From Chloroflexota bacterium (GTDB lineage: Bacteria > Chloroflexota > Dehalococcoidia > Lucifugimonadales > JACPCL1): a DNA stretch of 6,801 nt. A model generated the notes under the pieces. It was given only the letters and a program-made list of their open reading frames with translations. It had not been told where the DNA came from and did no database searches. How positions within the stretch are numbered: position 1 is the first letter of the stretch; the number at the start of each line of letters is the position of its first letter. Made by a program: the position numbers and the translations under genes. The DNA is taken from positions 1-6,801 of the forward strand of contig JACQUI010000250.1 in assembly GCA_016210395.1 (NCBI GenBank), read 5' to 3'. Below are positions 5,271-6,801 of this stretch, one piece after another.

Positions 5271-5302
5271 CCTTCCCCCCTTGCGGGGGAAGGCCAGGAT
5301 GG
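5271..5302. repeat. Dispersed hairpin repeat, copy 2
   Basis: The arms CCTTCCCCC (5271-5279) and GGGGGAAGG (5285-5293) enclose CTTGC, followed by CCAGGATGG (5294-5302). It is identical to 139-169 except for one added C. It lies between the cinA stop (5314) and the DUF2283 start region. A CTAACCC (5262-5268) precedes it, as at the hairpin at 35-56. Confidence 0.8.
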
Positions 5303-5313
5303 CGGGTTCCCGG

Positions 5314-6546
5314 CTACGCCCCCGCCAGGTGCGCCCGCAGCGCCAGCAGCGCCGATGTGACCGCGCGCCGCTTCACCAGCGTGCGATCATTGGCGGGGAA
5401 GCGGTAGTAGGTGGCCTTCGCCTCTTTGGCATCGGCGAGGCCGATGTACACCGTCCCCGGCGGCTTGCCCTCCAGCGCCTCGGGGCCGGCGACGCCCGTC
5501 ACGCCGATCCCAACGTCGGCCTTCAGCCGCACCCGCGCCGCCTGCGCCATAGCCGCGGCAACCTGCTCGCTCACCGCGCCGTGCGTTTCGATGAGGTCCG
5601 AGGGCACGCCGGAGGCGATCTTCAGCTCGTTGGTGTAGGAGATGATGCCGCCCTTGTAGTAGCCGGAGCTGCCCGCGACGTTGGTGATGTAGTTCGCCAG
5701 CATGCCCCCTGTGCAGGACTCCATCGTGGCCAGCGTCAGGCCGCGTTGCCGCAGCAGCGTGCCGACGCTTTCCTCCGGCGCTTCGTCGTCGGTGCCCCAG
5801 ACGTTCTTTCCGAAGATCCGGACCAGCTTCTCTTCCACGGGGCGCAGGAGCGCAGCCGCCTCCGCCTCGCTCTTGCCCCGCGCGATGATGCGCAGGTAGA
5901 TGCCGTCCGGCTTGGCGTAGGTGCCCACGTACGGGTTCTCGATGCCCAGGACCTCCGTGGCCATCTCGTCCACCAGCGCCTCGCCCAGGCCGATGGTCTT
6001 GATGGTGCGCGTGAGGACAACGCTTTCCTTGACGCGCGCCTTGATCTGCGGGACAACCTGGTGCTCCCACATCTCGTATAGCTCACGCGGCGGGCCGGGC
6101 ATGGCGATGACGACGTGGCCTTCCTTCTCCGCCCACCAGCCGGGGGCGGTGCCCATCTTGTTGGGTATCGCCCGCGCCGATGGGACCAGCCACGCCTGCT
6201 TGATGTTGCGCTGGGGCATCTCCTGCCCCCGGCTCTTGAAGAGGTTCATGAGCACCTGCCGCTGCTCCGCGTCCACGTATGGCTCCTCGCCGAAGACCCT
6301 GGCGATGGCCTCCCGCGTCATGTCGTCCACCGTGGGGCCGAGGCCGCCCGTGGTGAACGTGAAGGGGTTGCGCCTCCACGACCGCTCCAGCACCTCAACG
6401 TACCGCTCCATGTCGTCGCCGACCAGGGTGATCTGGCGAAGCTCCATGCCCAGCGCCGGCAGGCGAGCGCCAAGGTACGATGAGTTGGTGTCCTGGGTCT
6501 CGCCCATGAGAAGCTCGGTGCCGGACGCGACAATCTCTGCATACAT
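5314..6546 (-). CDS. cinA: CinA family protein (nicotinamide-nucleotide amidohydrolase)
   Basis: A 410-residue, full-length two-domain CinA. Residues 1 to about 165 are the MoCF/MoaB-like domain (COG1058), with ASGTELLMGETQDTNS (7-22), TTGGLGPTVDD (65-75), NKMGTAPG (129-136) and MPGPPRE (149-155). A middle segment (about 175-250) follows. The C-terminal PncC/CinA-C domain (about 260-408) has ATMESCTGG (273-281), the conserved Ser277 block, then SYTNELK (303-309), GVTGVAGP (348-355) and KPPGTVYIGL (361-370). In the family the C-terminal domain deamidates NMN to NaMN in pyridine-nucleotide recycling, and the N-terminal domain can have ADP-ribose pyrophosphatase activity. The competence link is established only in some bacteria; no recA lies within the window. 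The ATG at 6546 begins the conserved core. AAGGAG (6559-6564) lies 12 bases upstream, rather far. A TTG at 6579 would add 11 unconserved residues. Promoter candidate at 6594-6623. Confidence 0.95.
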   Translation of the reverse strand: MYAEIVASGTELLMGETQDTNSSYLGARLPALGMELRQITLVGDDMERYVEVLERSWRRNPFTFTTGGLGPTVDDMTREAIARVFGEEPYVDAEQRQVLMNLFKSRGQEMPQRNIKQAWLVPSARAIPNKMGTAPGWWAEKEGHVVIAMPGPPRELYEMWEHQVVPQIKARVKESVVLTRTIKTIGLGEALVDEMATEVLGIENPYVGTYAKPDGIYLRIIARGKSEAEAAALLRPVEEKLVRIFGKNVWGTDDEAPEESVGTLLRQRGLTLATMESCTGGMLANYITNVAGSSGYYKGGIISYTNELKIASGVPSDLIETHGAVSEQVAAAMAQAARVRLKADVGIGVTGVAGPEALEGKPPGTVYIGLADAKEAKATYYRFPANDRTLVKRRAVTSALLALRAHLAGA

Positions 6547-6593
6547 GCGTGGGTGCAACTCCTTGCTTGGACTGGACAAAGGCAGCGACAGGA

Positions 6594-6623
6594 AGTATAC
6601 GCGGCGCGAGTGGGAAGAGGCAA
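6594..6623 (-). promoter_or_regulatory. Likely promoter of cinA
   Basis: On the minus strand TTGCCT (6618-6623, 4 of 6 to -35) and TATACT (6594-6599, 5 of 6 to -10) are 18 bases apart. A start near 6587 would leave a leader of about 40 bases before the ATG at 6546, including the AAGGAG at 6559-6564. Confidence 0.5.
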
Positions 6624-6801
6624 TTCCTCCTTGCCGCTAGCGATTCGCGTTTGTCATTGAAAGCCATGACGGCAGTCAGGCGAAGAACCCAAGGCGAAGG
6701 CCGTTGCAACGTTTCTTTCTGTATTAGCGGTTTGTCTTCATCGGCACAGGCCTTGGATTCTTCGCGAGGCAGTCGCTGGTGATGGCAGTGGTCGTTTGAC
6801 C
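6624..6801. other. Gene-free right edge
   Basis: No coding signal, repeat or RNA fold could be supported here. Base composition is nearer to 50% G+C than the gene bodies. The open frames crossing it lack family features, ribosome sites and consistent codon use. Confidence 0.5.

Noticed and set aside
5281..6081. 266-codon plus-strand open frame and neighbouring frames to 6640
   Set aside because: They are opposite cinA, which is conserved along its whole length; the first codons are translated hairpin repeat.
6702..6711. CGTTGCAACG palindrome near the right edge
   Set aside because: A lone short palindrome at chance level, not tied to any gene signal.

Overview
The window is high-GC bacterial DNA: most rows are about 65-70% G+C, while the gene at 1236-1949 is near 50%. 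It carries single-copy housekeeping or accessory genes in a loosely packed, mixed-strand layout, with G/C-rich palindromic repeats in the gaps. The protein styles (CinA, a YceI lipoprotein, an ornithine cyclodeaminase-like protein), the GC content and the repeats would fit a Chloroflexota genome of the Dehalococcoidia/SAR202 kind. That placement is an impression, not something the sequence proves. No rRNA, tRNA, CRISPR array, transposase or phage gene was seen.

Layout. Bases 1-180 hold no gene but a cluster of hairpin repeats. An ornithine cyclodeaminase/mu-crystallin family gene (181-1152, minus) follows. Upstream of it on the same strand is a low-GC orphan gene for a membrane-anchored, probably coiled-coil protein (1236-1949, minus). 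Bases 1950-2100 hold a short remnant of a second copy of the alpha/beta hydrolase 3' end. The remnant abuts a solitary HicB-like antitoxin gene (2101-2334, plus). The intact alpha/beta hydrolase lies at 2364-3152 (minus).

The most striking part is 3268-3450 (plus). It is a compact, self-contained transcription unit with a good sigma70-like promoter, a near-perfect Shine-Dalgarno, a 24-codon ORF starting Met-Cys-Ala-Thr-Cys, and a perfect 11-bp intrinsic terminator. It sits just ahead of a YceI-family lipoprotein gene (3510-4310, plus), so it could be an independent small-protein gene, an sRNA, or a leader/attenuator.

The right part is on the minus strand. A DUF2283 gene (4970-5206) is joined to a tenA thiaminase II-family gene (4317-4970) through a TGATG stop/start overlap. 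A full-length cinA (5314-6546) has a plausible promoter upstream. A 32-base hairpin repeat at 5271-5302, just beyond the 3' end of cinA, is nearly identical to one just beyond the 3' end of the cyclodeaminase gene 5 kb away.

No single pathway ties the genes together. The only strong operon link is DUF2283-tenA. The best candidates for something undescribed are the mini-protein cassette at 3268-3450, the DUF2283/TenA coupling, and the hydrolase remnant beside a partnerless HicB.
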